DNA of 64,000 nucleotides from assembly GCF_900176335.1 (NCBI RefSeq), contig NZ_FWXW01000003.1, positions 248,001 through 312,000 of the forward strand, written 5' to 3'. Below, piece after piece: positions 16,427 to 26,512 of this stretch (positions are counted from its first letter, which is position 1; each line of letters starts with the position of its first letter). Source of the DNA: Papillibacter cinnamivorans DSM 12816 (lineage in GTDB: Bacteria; Bacillota; Clostridia; Oscillospirales; Oscillospiraceae). The notes below the pieces were generated by a model, which ran no database searches, was not told the DNA's origin, and saw only the letters and a program-made list of their open reading frames with translations. A program made the position numbers and the translations under genes.

Positions 16427-16481
16427 GTATGACAAAGAGCGAAAACAGCGGCGCGGATGCCTCCGGTCCCGCTCTTTGATT

Positions 16482-16556
16482 TGGTGACCCGTAGGAGAAT
16501 CGAACTCCTGTTACCGCCGTGAAAGGGCGGTGTCTTAGCCTCTTGACCAACGGGCC
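16482..16556 (-). tRNA. tRNA-Glu (UUC)
   Basis: A 75-nt cloverleaf with encoded CCA. Acceptor GGCCCGT pairs with ACGGGTC and the anticodon stem CCGCC/GGCGG encloses CTTTCAC with anticodon TTC. It is the middle gene of the cluster. Confidence 0.96.
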
Positions 16557-16589
16557 AGGTAAGGGCGGGAACTTTCCCGCCCTAAGGTG

Positions 16590-16666
16590 TGGTAGCGGCA
16601 GCTGGATTCGAACCGGCGACACTTCGGGTATGAACCGAATGCTCTGACCAACTGAGCTATGCCGCC
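16590..16666 (-). tRNA. tRNA-Met (CAU), elongator type
   Basis: A 77-nt cloverleaf with encoded CCA. Acceptor GGCGGCA pairs with TGCCGCT apart from its last wobble, and the anticodon stem TTCGG/CCGAA encloses TTCATAC with anticodon CAT. It lacks the initiator's three consecutive G:C pairs in the anticodon stem, so elongator Met is favoured. A modified CAT tRNA-Ile is not fully excluded. Confidence 0.92.
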
Positions 16667-16825
16667 ACACTTACCCCGTTTATCCGACAGGGCAAAGAGT
16701 ATTCTACATGAACGGTTTCATCTTGTCAACACTTTTGCTTTGAATTACCGGAAACTTTCTGCCCCGTTTCCGGGAGACGATCTTTCTCCGGGGAAACGCA
16801 AAATACCGGGAGTCCGGTTTTCGCT

Positions 16826-18091
16826 TCAGCGGATCTGCCCTTCTCCGTAGATCACGAACTTGCTGCTGGTGAGCTCCTCCAGGCCCATGGGGCCTCTGGC
16901 GTGCATCTTCTGAGTGGAAATGCCGATTTCCGCACCCAGGCCGAACTCAGACCCGTCGGTAAACCGGGTGGAGGCGTTCACGTAGACCGCCGCGGAATCC
17001 ACTTCGTTTAAAAACTTCTGGGCCGTAAAGTAATTATTGGTCACGATGGCCTCCGAATGGCCCGAGCTGTGCTTATTGATAAACCGGATGGCTTCTTCCG
17101 CGTCGTTCACCACTTTCACGGCCAGGATATAATCCAGAAACTCGGTGTAATAATCCTCATGAGTGGCAGGAATGACACAGTCCCCCAGGATTTCCCGGGT
17201 AATGGGGCAGCCCCGGAGCTCCACGTTGTCCTTGTCCAGGAGCATCTTCGCCATGGGGAGGAAATCCCAGGCCACCGCGCGGGAAACCAGAAGGGTCTCC
17301 GCCGCGTTGCAGACGGAGGGCCGGGAGCATTTGGCGTTATAGATGATCTCCGCGCCCATCTGAAGGTCCGCGTCGCAGTCCACATAGACATGGCAGTTGC
17401 CCACCCCGGTTTCGATCACCGGAACCTTGGAGTTTTCCGTGACGGATTTAATGAGACCGGCGCCTCCCCGGGGAATGAGGACATCCAGATACTCCGTGAG
17501 CCCCATGAGCTCCACGGCGCTTTTCCGGCTGGTGTCGGAAACCGAGCAGATGCAGTCCGCGGGAAGTCCCGCTTTTTCCACCGCTTCCCGCATCACCCGG
17601 GTAAGCACGGCGTTGGATTTCGCCGCGTCGCTCCCGCCCCGGAGAATGACGGCGTTCCCGGATTTCAGGCAGAGGACGGCGGCATCCACCGTCACGTTGG
17701 GGCGCGCTTCATAGATGATCCCGATGACCCCCAGGGGCACGCGGCGCTTGCCGATAATGAGCCCGTTGGGGCGGGTGGTCATTTTGATCATGGACCCAAC
17801 GGGATCCTCGAGAGCCGCCACCTGAAGGACGCCCTCCACCATGCCGTCGATCCGGGCCGTGCTTAATTTGAGCCTATCCTGCAAGGATTTCGACATTCCG
17901 CCGGCCCTGGCCTTTTCCATATCTTCGGCATTGGCCGCGAGGATGTCGGCGCTGCGCTCCTTCAGCGCTTCGGCAATCTCCGAAAGCGCCCGATTCTTTT
18001 TGGCGGCGCCGGCCACGGCCAGTTCGTAAGACGCCGCCTTCGCCGCGGCGCCCATGCGTTCCATTTCCGTCAAATCGTGTCCCTCCCTCAT
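16826..18091 (-). CDS. proA: Gamma-glutamyl phosphate reductase (glutamate-5-semialdehyde dehydrogenase)
   Basis: ProA reduces gamma-glutamyl phosphate with NADPH to glutamate semialdehyde, the second step of proline synthesis. The 421-residue product has IYEARPNVTVDAAVLCLKSGNA, ILRGGSDA, IPRGGAGLI, and the catalytic-cysteine segment NAKCSRPSVCNAAETLL, plus the C-terminal GISTQKMHARGPMGLEELT. The open frame extends further, but the ATG at 18091 overlaps the proB TGA as ATGA and is preceded by GGGAGCGAAATC. The 4-base overlap implies translational coupling with proB. Confidence 0.97.
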   Translation of the reverse strand: MREGHDLTEMERMGAAAKAASYELAVAGAAKKNRALSEIAEALKERSADILAANAEDMEKARAGGMSKSLQDRLKLSTARIDGMVEGVLQVAALEDPVGSMIKMTTRPNGLIIGKRRVPLGVIGIIYEARPNVTVDAAVLCLKSGNAVILRGGSDAAKSNAVLTRVMREAVEKAGLPADCICSVSDTSRKSAVELMGLTEYLDVLIPRGGAGLIKSVTENSKVPVIETGVGNCHVYVDCDADLQMGAEIIYNAKCSRPSVCNAAETLLVSRAVAWDFLPMAKMLLDKDNVELRGCPITREILGDCVIPATHEDYYTEFLDYILAVKVVNDAEEAIRFINKHSSGHSEAIVTNNYFTAQKFLNEVDSAAVYVNASTRFTDGSEFGLGAEIGISTQKMHARGPMGLEELTSSKFVIYGEGQIR

Positions 18092-18897
18092 GATTTCGCT
18101 CCCTGGAACACCGTTCCCACGGGTTCTCCCCGGAGGAGCGGATAGAGTTTCTCCATTTCGCCGCCGTCGGCAATCACCATATCGATCCCCCGGGCCATGA
18201 CGATCTCCGCGGCGCTCAGCTTGGTGCACATTCCCCCGGTACCCCAGCAGCTTCCCGCGCCGCCTGCCAGGCTCCGGATCTCCTCCGTGATGCTCTCCAC
18301 CACGGGGATCCGGCAGGCGTCCGGATGGATCCTGGGATCCTTGTCGTAGAGCCCGTCGATGTCCGAAATGAGAATCAGCAGATCGGCTTTACACAAAACC
18401 GCCACGATGGCCGAAAGGGTGTCGTTGTCGCCGAACACCTTGTTGTGCCCGGACTCGATCTCGGCAAAGCTCACGGAGTCGTTTTCATTGACGATGGGGA
18501 TGATGCCCATGTCCAGGAGGGCCTGAAAGGTGTTTATCAGGTTTTCCCGGTGATGCGTCTCGGCCACGTCCTCCTCGGTGAGGAGGATCTGGGACACCGT
18601 CTGGCCGTATTCCCCAAAAAATTTGTCGTACAGGTGCATCATTTCACACTGGCCCACCGCGGCCACCGCCTGCTTATACCGAAGCTCCGAGGGCCGTTCC
18701 TTCAGGCCCAGCTTGGCCGCACCGATCCCGATGGCTCCGGAGCTCACCAGGATTATCTCATATCCCATGCCTTTAATATCCGATAAAATCCGGGCCAGAA
18801 GGTCCATATTCCGAAAGTTGACGCTGCCGTTTTCCCGGGTCAGGGTCGTCGTGCCCACCTTCACCACAATGCGTCTGAGTTTTCCCGTGCCCGCCAT
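18088..18897 (-). CDS. proB: Glutamate 5-kinase, short form without PUA domain
   Basis: ProB phosphorylates glutamate to start proline synthesis and is normally feedback-inhibited by proline. The 269-residue product is the amino-acid kinase domain only: VVKVGTTTLT at the start, LVSSGAIGIGAAKLG, NENDSVSF, GDNDTLSAIVA, LLILISDIDGLYDKDPR, and the C-terminal GTGGMCTKLSAAEIV. The roughly 100-residue PUA domain found in longer ProB proteins is missing, which is common in some Firmicutes. It is the first gene of the proBA operon; proC is not in the window. Confidence 0.96.
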   Translation of the reverse strand: MAGTGKLRRIVVKVGTTTLTRENGSVNFRNMDLLARILSDIKGMGYEIILVSSGAIGIGAAKLGLKERPSELRYKQAVAAVGQCEMMHLYDKFFGEYGQTVSQILLTEEDVAETHHRENLINTFQALLDMGIIPIVNENDSVSFAEIESGHNKVFGDNDTLSAIVAVLCKADLLILISDIDGLYDKDPRIHPDACRIPVVESITEEIRSLAGGAGSCWGTGGMCTKLSAAEIVMARGIDMVIADGGEMEKLYPLLRGEPVGTVFQGAKS

Positions 18898-19025
18898 TTT
18901 GATACCACCTTGCTCATTCTACGCGCCAGAAGCCGGGGAATTCCGGCGTCTTGGCTATTTCCCATAATAACACAACTTTTTTATGGAATAAAGCACGAAA
19001 TTTAAGAATAACCTCACTTATACTG

Positions 19026-19054
19026 TTGAATTTGTCCAGCAATTAGATTAGAAT
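19026..19054 (+). promoter_or_regulatory. Promoter of trmL
   Basis: TTGAAT and TAGAAT are 17 bases apart, about 55 bp before the trmL start. It lies in an AT-rich spacer divergent from proB. Confidence 0.65.
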
Positions 19055-19110
19055 GTATTAGACGCGAAAGTCCATATATTACCGCCGGAAACAAAGTGGT
19101 GACCTTATTC

Positions 19111-19620
19111 ATGCTGAATATTGTTCTTGTGGAACCGGAAATTCCCATGAACACGGGAAATATCGCCCGCACCTGCGCGGCCACGGGGAGCCGCCTTCAT
19201 CTGATCCGCCCCCTGGGCTTCGACATCAGCGACAGGGCGGTGAAGCGAGCGGGGCTGGACTACTGGCATCTCGTGGATTTGTCGGTATACGACAGCCTCC
19301 CGGATTTCTTTTCCCGCACCGGAGCGGAAAAAAATCTCTGGCTCGCCTCCACAAAGGCTCCCCGCCCCTATACGGAAGCAAAATTTGAAGACGGCTGCTA
19401 CCTTTTTTTCGGAAAGGAAACGGCGGGACTCCCGGAGCCGCTGCGGACGGCCCATTACGATCGCTGCATCCGGATCCCCATGTTCGCAGAGGCAAGAAGC
19501 CTGAATCTCGCCAACAGCGTCGCCGTCGTCGTCTATGAAGCTTTGCGACAACTTGACTTCCCAGGCCTGTGCCAAGAGGGGGAGATGCGCCCTGCCGGAA
19601 GCCGGCAGGTTGTTTTATGA
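19111..19620 (+). CDS. trmL: tRNA (cytidine/uridine-2'-O-)-methyltransferase TrmL
   Basis: TrmL methylates the ribose of the wobble base 34 in tRNA-Leu isoacceptors using S-adenosylmethionine. The protein is a minimal SPOUT methyltransferase of about 169 residues: LNIVLVEPEIPMNTGNIARTC at the start, HLIRPLGF, LFFGKETAGLPE, and the knot region IRIPMFAEARSLNLANSVAVV. The ATG at 19111 has GGTGA eight bases upstream; two in-frame GTGs further 5' are less likely. It is followed by a weak GC hairpin and CTTTT at about 19620-19645. Confidence 0.94.
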   Translation: MLNIVLVEPEIPMNTGNIARTCAATGSRLHLIRPLGFDISDRAVKRAGLDYWHLVDLSVYDSLPDFFSRTGAEKNLWLASTKAPRPYTEAKFEDGCYLFFGKETAGLPEPLRTAHYDRCIRIPMFAEARSLNLANSVAVVVYEALRQLDFPGLCQEGEMRPAGSRQVVL

Positions 19621-19720
19621 TACGGCAAGTCAAGCCGTCTTTTAACGAAAATCAAAGGTTCCCGGTATTTTCAACCGATCCGCGCGCCCCAAGGTCCCGC
19701 TTACCGCAGCAAATCCTTTA

Positions 19721-19737
19721 CTCTCTTTTAAAGAGAG
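19721..19737. promoter_or_regulatory. Palindrome upstream of the glycolytic cluster
   Basis: CTCTCTTT-T-AAAGAGAG is a perfect 8-bp inverted repeat 28 bp before the pgk ATG. It is too AT/GA-rich and has no T tract for a good terminator, so an operator or an mRNA leader stem is possible. Confidence 0.4.
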
Positions 19738-19765
19738 CAGATTGAAATACAAAGGAGTCCGCACG

Positions 19766-20959
19766 ATGAATTACAGTAAAAAAACGGTGAAAGATATTGA
19801 TGTAACCGGAAAAAAAGTCCTCCTGCGCTGCGATTTCAACGTTCCCTGCGACAAGAAAACCGGCAAAATCACCGACAACACGCGTATCGTAGCTTCTCTG
19901 CCCACCATCCGCTATCTTCTGGACCACAACGCATCCGTTATTCTCTGTTCCCACCTGGGACGGCCGAAAGGAGAATATAAAAGCGAACTGTCACTGTCCA
20001 TCGTTGCAGACACTCTTTCCCAGATGCTCGGCAGACCCGTCCCCATGGCGAAGGACGCCGTGGGAGAAGACGCCAGGGCCATGGCAGCTTCCCTGAAGCC
20101 CGGCCAGCTCATGCTGCTGGAAAACCTCCGCTTCTGGAAAGGGGAAGAAAAGAACGACCCCGAGTTTGCAAAAGCGCTCGCTTCGATGGCGGATATCTAT
20201 GTGAACGACGCATTCGGAACCATCCATCGGGCACACGCGTCCACCGTGGGCGTCACCCGGTATCTCCCCTCCGTGGCGGGCCTTCTTGCCAGCCGGGAAC
20301 TTGAAATCATGGGGGGCGTGCTCACCAATCCCAAGCATCCCTTCGTTTTGGTACTGGGAGGCGCCAAGGTATCGGACAAGATCGGCGTCATCGTGAACCT
20401 TCTGGAAAAGGCCGACACGATTCTCATCGGAGGAGGCATGGCATATACATTTATCAAGGCCCAGGGCGGAGACATCGGGAAGTCCCTGTGCGAAACGGAC
20501 GAGCTGGATTTCGCCCGGGAGATCATGAAAAAAGCAAAGCATAAGAACGTGCAGTTTCTTCTCCCTGTGGATACCCTGGCCGCGAAGGAGTTTTCGGCCG
20601 ACGCCGTCCCCGTGACCGTGGAGGCTCTACATATTCCCGAAGGCTATATGGGAATGGACATCGGTCCGAAAACCATTGAGATCTTCACAAAGGCAATTCA
20701 TACGGCCGGAACGGTCATCTGGAACGGACCCATGGGCGTTTTCGAATTCCCCGCTTTTGCCGAAGGGACCCGGGCCGTCGCCAGCGCCATGGCCGGCAGC
20801 AGCGCCGTTACCGTGGTGGGAGGCGGCGATTCCGCGGCCGCGGTGGACCAGATGGGATTCGGGGACAAAATGACCCACGTGTCCACGGGCGGAGGCGCTT
20901 CCCTGGAGTTTCTGGCGGGACTGGAGCTGCCGGGAATCGCCTGCCTCATGGATCAGTAA
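19766..20959 (+). CDS. pgk: Phosphoglycerate kinase
   Basis: Pgk transfers the acyl phosphate of 1,3-bisphosphoglycerate to ADP. The 397-residue protein shows [22 protein letters not shown] (substrate-binding arginine and histidine), [23 protein letters not shown] and the nucleotide loop [13 protein letters not shown] with a final [16 protein letters not shown]. The ATG at 19766 follows GGAG; eight earlier codons in frame have no ribosome site. It is first in pgk-tpiA-gpmI-eno, and no gap gene accompanies the cluster. Confidence 0.98.
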   Translation: MNYSKKTVKDIDVTGKKVLLRCDFNVPCDKKTGKITDNTRIVASLPTIRYLLDHNASVILCSHLGRPKGEYKSELSLSIVADTLSQMLGRPVPMAKDAVGEDARAMAASLKPGQLMLLENLRFWKGEEKNDPEFAKALASMADIYVNDAFGTIHRAHASTVGVTRYLPSVAGLLASRELEIMGGVLTNPKHPFVLVLGGAKVSDKIGVIVNLLEKADTILIGGGMAYTFIKAQGGDIGKSLCETDELDFAREIMKKAKHKNVQFLLPVDTLAAKEFSADAVPVTVEALHIPEGYMGMDIGPKTIEIFTKAIHTAGTVIWNGPMGVFEFPAFAEGTRAVASAMAGSSAVTVVGGGDSAAAVDQMGFGDKMTHVSTGGGASLEFLAGLELPGIACLMDQ

Positions 20960-21015
20960 ACACAAAGCCGCCCTGAGCGGCATTGCGTATATAGCAATGG
21001 AAAGGAGTACTTAGT

Positions 21016-21789
21016 TTGAACAGAAGATACCGTAAAACCATCATTGCCGGCAACTGGAAAATGAATAAAACGGCTACGGAAACCCGTATATACGCCGATC
21101 AGATGAAGACCCTCCTGCCCAAGGCAAAGTGGTGCGAAATCGTCCTGTGCGTTTCTTTTGTCAATATTCCCACAGCAGCCAAGTCATTCAAGGACACCCG
21201 TCTCTCCGTGGGCGCGCAGAACCTCCATTATGCTCCGGAAGGCGCGTATACCGGGGAGGTTTCCGCCTCCATGCTGAAGGACGCCGGCACAAAATATGTA
21301 ATCGTCGGCCACAGCGAGCGCAGAGCTCAGTTCGGGGAGACCGACCTTATGGTAAATAAAAAGGCGCGGGCCGCCGTGGACGCGGGTCTGTATCCCATCA
21401 TCTGTGTGGGCGAAACTGAAGAGCAGCGCGAGCTGGGGCTAACTGCGGAGCTGGTATCCCTTCAGGTCCGGGCCGCTCTGGCCGGGATCTCGGCAGACAA
21501 GCTCCGCCGGGTTGTGATCGCCTATGAACCGGTATGGGCAATCGGCACCGGAAATACCGCCACCAGCGCCCAGGCGGGCGAGATCTGCAACGAAATCCGG
21601 GCTACGATCCGGCATCTTTACGGAGCCCGGATCGCCCGCTCGGTTACCATCCTGTACGGGGGCTCCATGAACCCGGAAAACGCCTACGAGCTCCTGTCCC
21701 AGCCGGATATCGACGGCGGGCTCGTTGGGAACGCCTCCCTCAGCGCTTCCGATTTTACGGCCATCATCAACGCGGCAAACCAGGAGTAA
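21016..21789 (+). CDS. tpiA: Triosephosphate isomerase
   Basis: TpiA interconverts dihydroxyacetone phosphate and glyceraldehyde-3-phosphate. The 257-residue TIM barrel has all catalytic residues: Lys in AGNWKMNKT, His in IVGHSERR, Glu in AYEPVWAIGTG, and the phosphate-binding YGGSMNPEN and GLVGNASL loops. Translation begins at a TTG, 9 bases after GGAG, which fits the family start (RKTIIAGNWKMN). It lies 56 bp after pgk. The 204 bp to gpmI show no gene or clear regulatory site. Confidence 0.97.
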   Translation: MNRRYRKTIIAGNWKMNKTATETRIYADQMKTLLPKAKWCEIVLCVSFVNIPTAAKSFKDTRLSVGAQNLHYAPEGAYTGEVSASMLKDAGTKYVIVGHSERRAQFGETDLMVNKKARAAVDAGLYPIICVGETEEQRELGLTAELVSLQVRAALAGISADKLRRVVIAYEPVWAIGTGNTATSAQAGEICNEIRATIRHLYGARIARSVTILYGGSMNPENAYELLSQPDIDGGLVGNASLSASDFTAIINAANQE

Positions 21790-21993
21790 TACTAATATCC
21801 CATTAATAATCAGACATCTTTGCGGTTCATTTTCCGCCCTGCCGCCCTCTCGTCGTCGGCGGACGTCAGCCCGCTCTCCTTCTCGGCCTTGCAGGACAAA
21901 AAATTTGCTTGCAAATCTTATCCGCCCTTTTATGGGATATCAATATCAGTTTTCCTTAGGCAAAGAGGTTCCCGCAAAAGAATAGAGGTAAAT

Positions 21994-23538
21994 ATGAAAA
22001 CTCCCAGTACGCTCATTATTATGGACGGTTACGGGCTTGGCGACGCGGCAACAGGAAACGCGATCAAGGCGGCCAACACGCCTAATCTGGACCGTCTCTT
22101 CGCAGAGTGCTCTCACAGCCGGCTTGCCGCCTCCGGGCTGGACGTGGGCCTGCCCCGGGGACAGATCGGAAACAGCGAAGTGGGACATACCAATATCGGT
22201 GCCGGGCGCGTGGTCTTTCAGGACCTGCCCCGAATCACCCTGGCAATCGAGGACGGCTCCTTTTTTAAAAATCCCGCGTTTCTGGACGCCATGCGCGCCT
22301 GCCGCAAGGGCGGAGGCGCGCTGCATCTCATGGGACTTCTGTCCGACGGCGGCGTCCACAGCCACATCACCCACCTTTGGGCCTTCCTGCGCATGGCAAA
22401 GCAGGAGGGGCTGACCCGCGTATACCTTCACTGTTTTCTGGACGGACGGGACGTTTCCCCCACCTCCGGGGCGGGCTTTATCAGCGACTGCGTACGGACC
22501 TGCGGCGAACTGGGCGTCGGGCGGATCGCCACGGTAATGGGCCGGTACTATGCCATGGACAGGGACAACCGGTGGGACCGAGTGGAACAGGCATACGCGG
22601 CCATGGTATACGGCGAAGGGATCCAGAATCCGGACCCGGAGGACGCCGTCAGGGCTTCCTACGCATCCGGAGTCACCGACGAATTCGTGAAACCCGTGGT
22701 CTGTCTTAAGGAGGGAACCATCTCCCCCGGAGATTCGGTGATTTTTACCAATTTCCGGCCGGATCGAGCACGGGAAATCACCCGCGCTCTGGTTGACCCC
22801 GCCTTTTCCCATTTCCCCAGAAAAAAGGGGTTTTTCCCGCTTTGCTTCGTCTGCCTCACGGAGTACGACGCGGCTATGCCCAACATTCAGGTGGCCTACT
22901 GCCACGAACCGCTGGAAAACATTTTCGGGGAGTACATCAGCCGCCTGGGGCTCACCCAGGTTCGCATCGCCGAAACCGAAAAGTACGCCCACGTGACATT
23001 TTTCTTCAACGGCGGACGCGAGGAGCCCTTCGAGGGGGAAGACAGAATCCTCATCCCCTCCCCCAAGGTGGCCACCTATGACTTAAAGCCGGAAATGAGC
23101 GCACATGAAGTGGCGGACGCCGCGGTCCGCTCTATTTCCAGCGGAAAATACGACGTGGTCATCGTCAATTTCGCGAACTGCGACATGGTGGGGCACACCG
23201 GCGTCTTCGACGCGGCGCGCCGCGCGGTGGAAGCGGTGGACGAATGCGTCGGCCGCGTGGTGGCCGCCACGGCGGACATGGGCGGCATCACCATCCTCAC
23301 GGCGGACCACGGAAACGCGGAGTCCATGCTGGAGCCGGACGGCGTTTCCCCCATGACGGCTCATACCACGAACCCGGTGCCCTTTCTCATCCACGGCGTC
23401 CGGGCCCCCGTACGAAACGGAAGACTTGCGGACATTGCGCCCACATTGCTGGACGTTTTGGGTTTAAAAAAACCGTCTGAAATGGACGGAGAAACTCTTA
23501 TCGTCACATCTCACGCATCGAAGTCTGAAAAGGAGTGA
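21994..23538 (+). CDS. gpmI: 2,3-bisphosphoglycerate-independent phosphoglycerate mutase
   Basis: GpmI interconverts 3- and 2-phosphoglycerate using two Mn ions and a phosphoserine intermediate. The 514-residue protein is full length. It starts TLIIMDGYGLG, has the catalytic serine in GQIGNSEVGHTNIGAGRV, then LLSDGGVHSH, FLDGRDVSPTS, the metal-binding block VNFANCDMVGHTG, and ILTADHGNAE. The ATG at 21994 follows AGAGGT; the upstream open frame of 58 codons is unlike the family. It is 6 bp ahead of eno. Confidence 0.97.
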   Translation: MKTPSTLIIMDGYGLGDAATGNAIKAANTPNLDRLFAECSHSRLAASGLDVGLPRGQIGNSEVGHTNIGAGRVVFQDLPRITLAIEDGSFFKNPAFLDAMRACRKGGGALHLMGLLSDGGVHSHITHLWAFLRMAKQEGLTRVYLHCFLDGRDVSPTSGAGFISDCVRTCGELGVGRIATVMGRYYAMDRDNRWDRVEQAYAAMVYGEGIQNPDPEDAVRASYASGVTDEFVKPVVCLKEGTISPGDSVIFTNFRPDRAREITRALVDPAFSHFPRKKGFFPLCFVCLTEYDAAMPNIQVAYCHEPLENIFGEYISRLGLTQVRIAETEKYAHVTFFFNGGREEPFEGEDRILIPSPKVATYDLKPEMSAHEVADAAVRSISSGKYDVVIVNFANCDMVGHTGVFDAARRAVEAVDECVGRVVAATADMGGITILTADHGNAESMLEPDGVSPMTAHTTNPVPFLIHGVRAPVRNGRLADIAPTLLDVLGLKKPSEMDGETLIVTSHASKSEKE

Positions 23539-24843
<1,305 letters not shown>

Positions 24844-24918
24844 CGCCGAAAAGATGCGCATCGGCGGAAAGGCCGCGTCGGATTTCCAGCGGCGGCCTGT
24901 CCATGGAAATTGCACCAT

Positions 24919-24947
24919 TTTACATAAAGGAGAGAATGGTATATACT
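24919..24947 (+). promoter_or_regulatory. Promoter of rpoN
   Basis: TTTACA and TATACT with a 17-base spacer, followed by a leader of about 80 nt to the ATG at 25031. It shows rpoN can be expressed apart from the glycolytic cluster. Confidence 0.65.
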
Positions 24948-25030
24948 AAGGGTTACCGCAGGACCGTTTCCGGTGCGGGTATTTGTTTTTCCATTGTCTT
25001 TACAGTACATCGGATGAGCGGAGGTGGCGT

Positions 25031-26401
25031 ATGGAGCTGAATATGCATCTGAAGCAGACGACAACCCTGTCGCCCCAGATGCTTCAATCCATGGAGATCC
25101 TGCAGATGGGATCCCAGGAGCTGCTGGACTATGTGGAGGAACTGGTCCAGGAAAATCCCACCATCGAAGTGGAGGAGACCTACAAAAAGCAGGATGAGTT
25201 TTCCCTGCTTAAACGGAAGCTGGAATGGCTGGAGTCGGTGGATTCCCAAAACCGCTATTATCACCAGATGGACACCGAGGACACTGTCGATCCCATCTCC
25301 GCTTACGGCAGCCAGACGGACAACGAGGACAATCTGTATTTTTATATTCTGTCCCAGCTCCGGCTGATGGATCTGCCCCCGGATATCGGCGGCGCGGCCA
25401 ATTATATTGTGGAGAGCCTGGACGGCAGCGGTTATCTGGACGAGGACGTTCCTGCCATCGCGAAACGGCTGGGCATCCCGGAGGAAACCACGGCCAGAGC
25501 GCTGCGGCTGGTCCAGTCCCTGGATCCCGCGGGAATCGGCGCGCACTCGCTGCAGGAATGCCTCCTGCTTCAGCTGGACCGGCGGGAGGGAGACTATTCT
25601 CTTGCCAGAGCCATCATCCGGGAACACCTGGATTCAGTGGGGAAAAACCGCTTCGGCCTGATCGCGAAGCAGCTGAACGTTTCCGCGGAGCAGGTGCACG
25701 CGGCGTGCGCCCTCATCAAGGGCCTGAATCCCCGGCCCGGAGCCGGATTTTCCGCCCGGGAAAATCTTATCTACATCAATCCCGACATTTTTGTCGTAAA
25801 TTTTCCGGATCATTTCGAACTGCTCATCAACGACTACTTTTTCCCCACCCTCAACATCAGCAGCTATTACCGGAGCCTGCTGAAGGAGACCGAAGAGGAC
25901 GAGGTGAAGGAGTACCTCAGCGGAAAAGTACGGCAGGCCAAATGGGTGGTAAAGAGCATCGAGCAGCGCAGGAGCACATTGCTTCGCTGCGCCGAGTGTA
26001 TCCTTGACATCCAAAAGAGCTTTTTCCGTCTCGGACCGGGGCATCTTGTCCCCATGTCCCTCGCCGATATCGCTTCCCGGCTCAGCCTGCACGAGTCCAC
26101 CATCTGCCGGGCGGTAAAGGACAAATATATTCAGTGCAGCAGCGGCGTATACCCCCTGAGCTATTTCTTCTCCCGGGCTTTGAGCAACACTTCGGGCTGC
26201 TCCAGTGCCCTTTCCCCGGACCACGCCAAGGCCCGCATCAAAAAGCTCATCGAAGAGGAAAACAAAAAGAAGCCGCTGAGCGACCGAAAACTTTCAGAGC
26301 TTCTGCTGCAGGACGGCCTGGAGATCTCACGGCGCACCGTTGCAAAATACAGGGACGAGCTGGGAATTCCCAGCACCGCCGGGAGAAAGCAGTACGAATA
26401 A
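25031..26401 (+). CDS. rpoN: RNA polymerase sigma-54 factor
   Basis: RpoN directs polymerase to -24/-12 promoters and needs AAA+ activators. The 456-residue protein has the glutamine/leucine-rich region I (LKQTTTLSPQMLQSMEILQMGSQELLDYVEELVQ in pieces), an acidic region II, the core-binding domain in the middle (DIGGAANYIVESLDGSGYL), a helix-turn-helix region (LADIASRLSLHESTICRAVKDKYI), and the C-terminal RpoN box as SRRTVAKYRDELGIPS. The ATG follows GCGGAGG. No sigma-54 activator gene is in this window, so its regulon is elsewhere. Confidence 0.96.
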   Translation: MELNMHLKQTTTLSPQMLQSMEILQMGSQELLDYVEELVQENPTIEVEETYKKQDEFSLLKRKLEWLESVDSQNRYYHQMDTEDTVDPISAYGSQTDNEDNLYFYILSQLRLMDLPPDIGGAANYIVESLDGSGYLDEDVPAIAKRLGIPEETTARALRLVQSLDPAGIGAHSLQECLLLQLDRREGDYSLARAIIREHLDSVGKNRFGLIAKQLNVSAEQVHAACALIKGLNPRPGAGFSARENLIYINPDIFVVNFPDHFELLINDYFFPTLNISSYYRSLLKETEEDEVKEYLSGKVRQAKWVVKSIEQRRSTLLRCAECILDIQKSFFRLGPGHLVPMSLADIASRLSLHESTICRAVKDKYIQCSSGVYPLSYFFSRALSNTSGCSSALSPDHAKARIKKLIEEENKKKPLSDRKLSELLLQDGLEISRRTVAKYRDELGIPSTAGRKQYE

Positions 26402-26466
26402 CCGGCGGCCGGCGGCGGATATCTTCAAGATCAAGCCGCAGCCGATCGGCAAAACCGCATCCTTTC

Positions 26467-26492
26467 AGCCGGCCATATCGGCCGGCTATATC
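26467..26492 (+). terminator. Terminator of rpoN
   Basis: AGCCGGCC-ATATC-GGCCGGCT stem followed by ATATCTTTT, 65 bp after the rpoN stop and just before the HAD-GNAT gene. Confidence 0.75.
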
Positions 26493-26512
26493 TTTTATTA
26501 TTGAGGTAACAT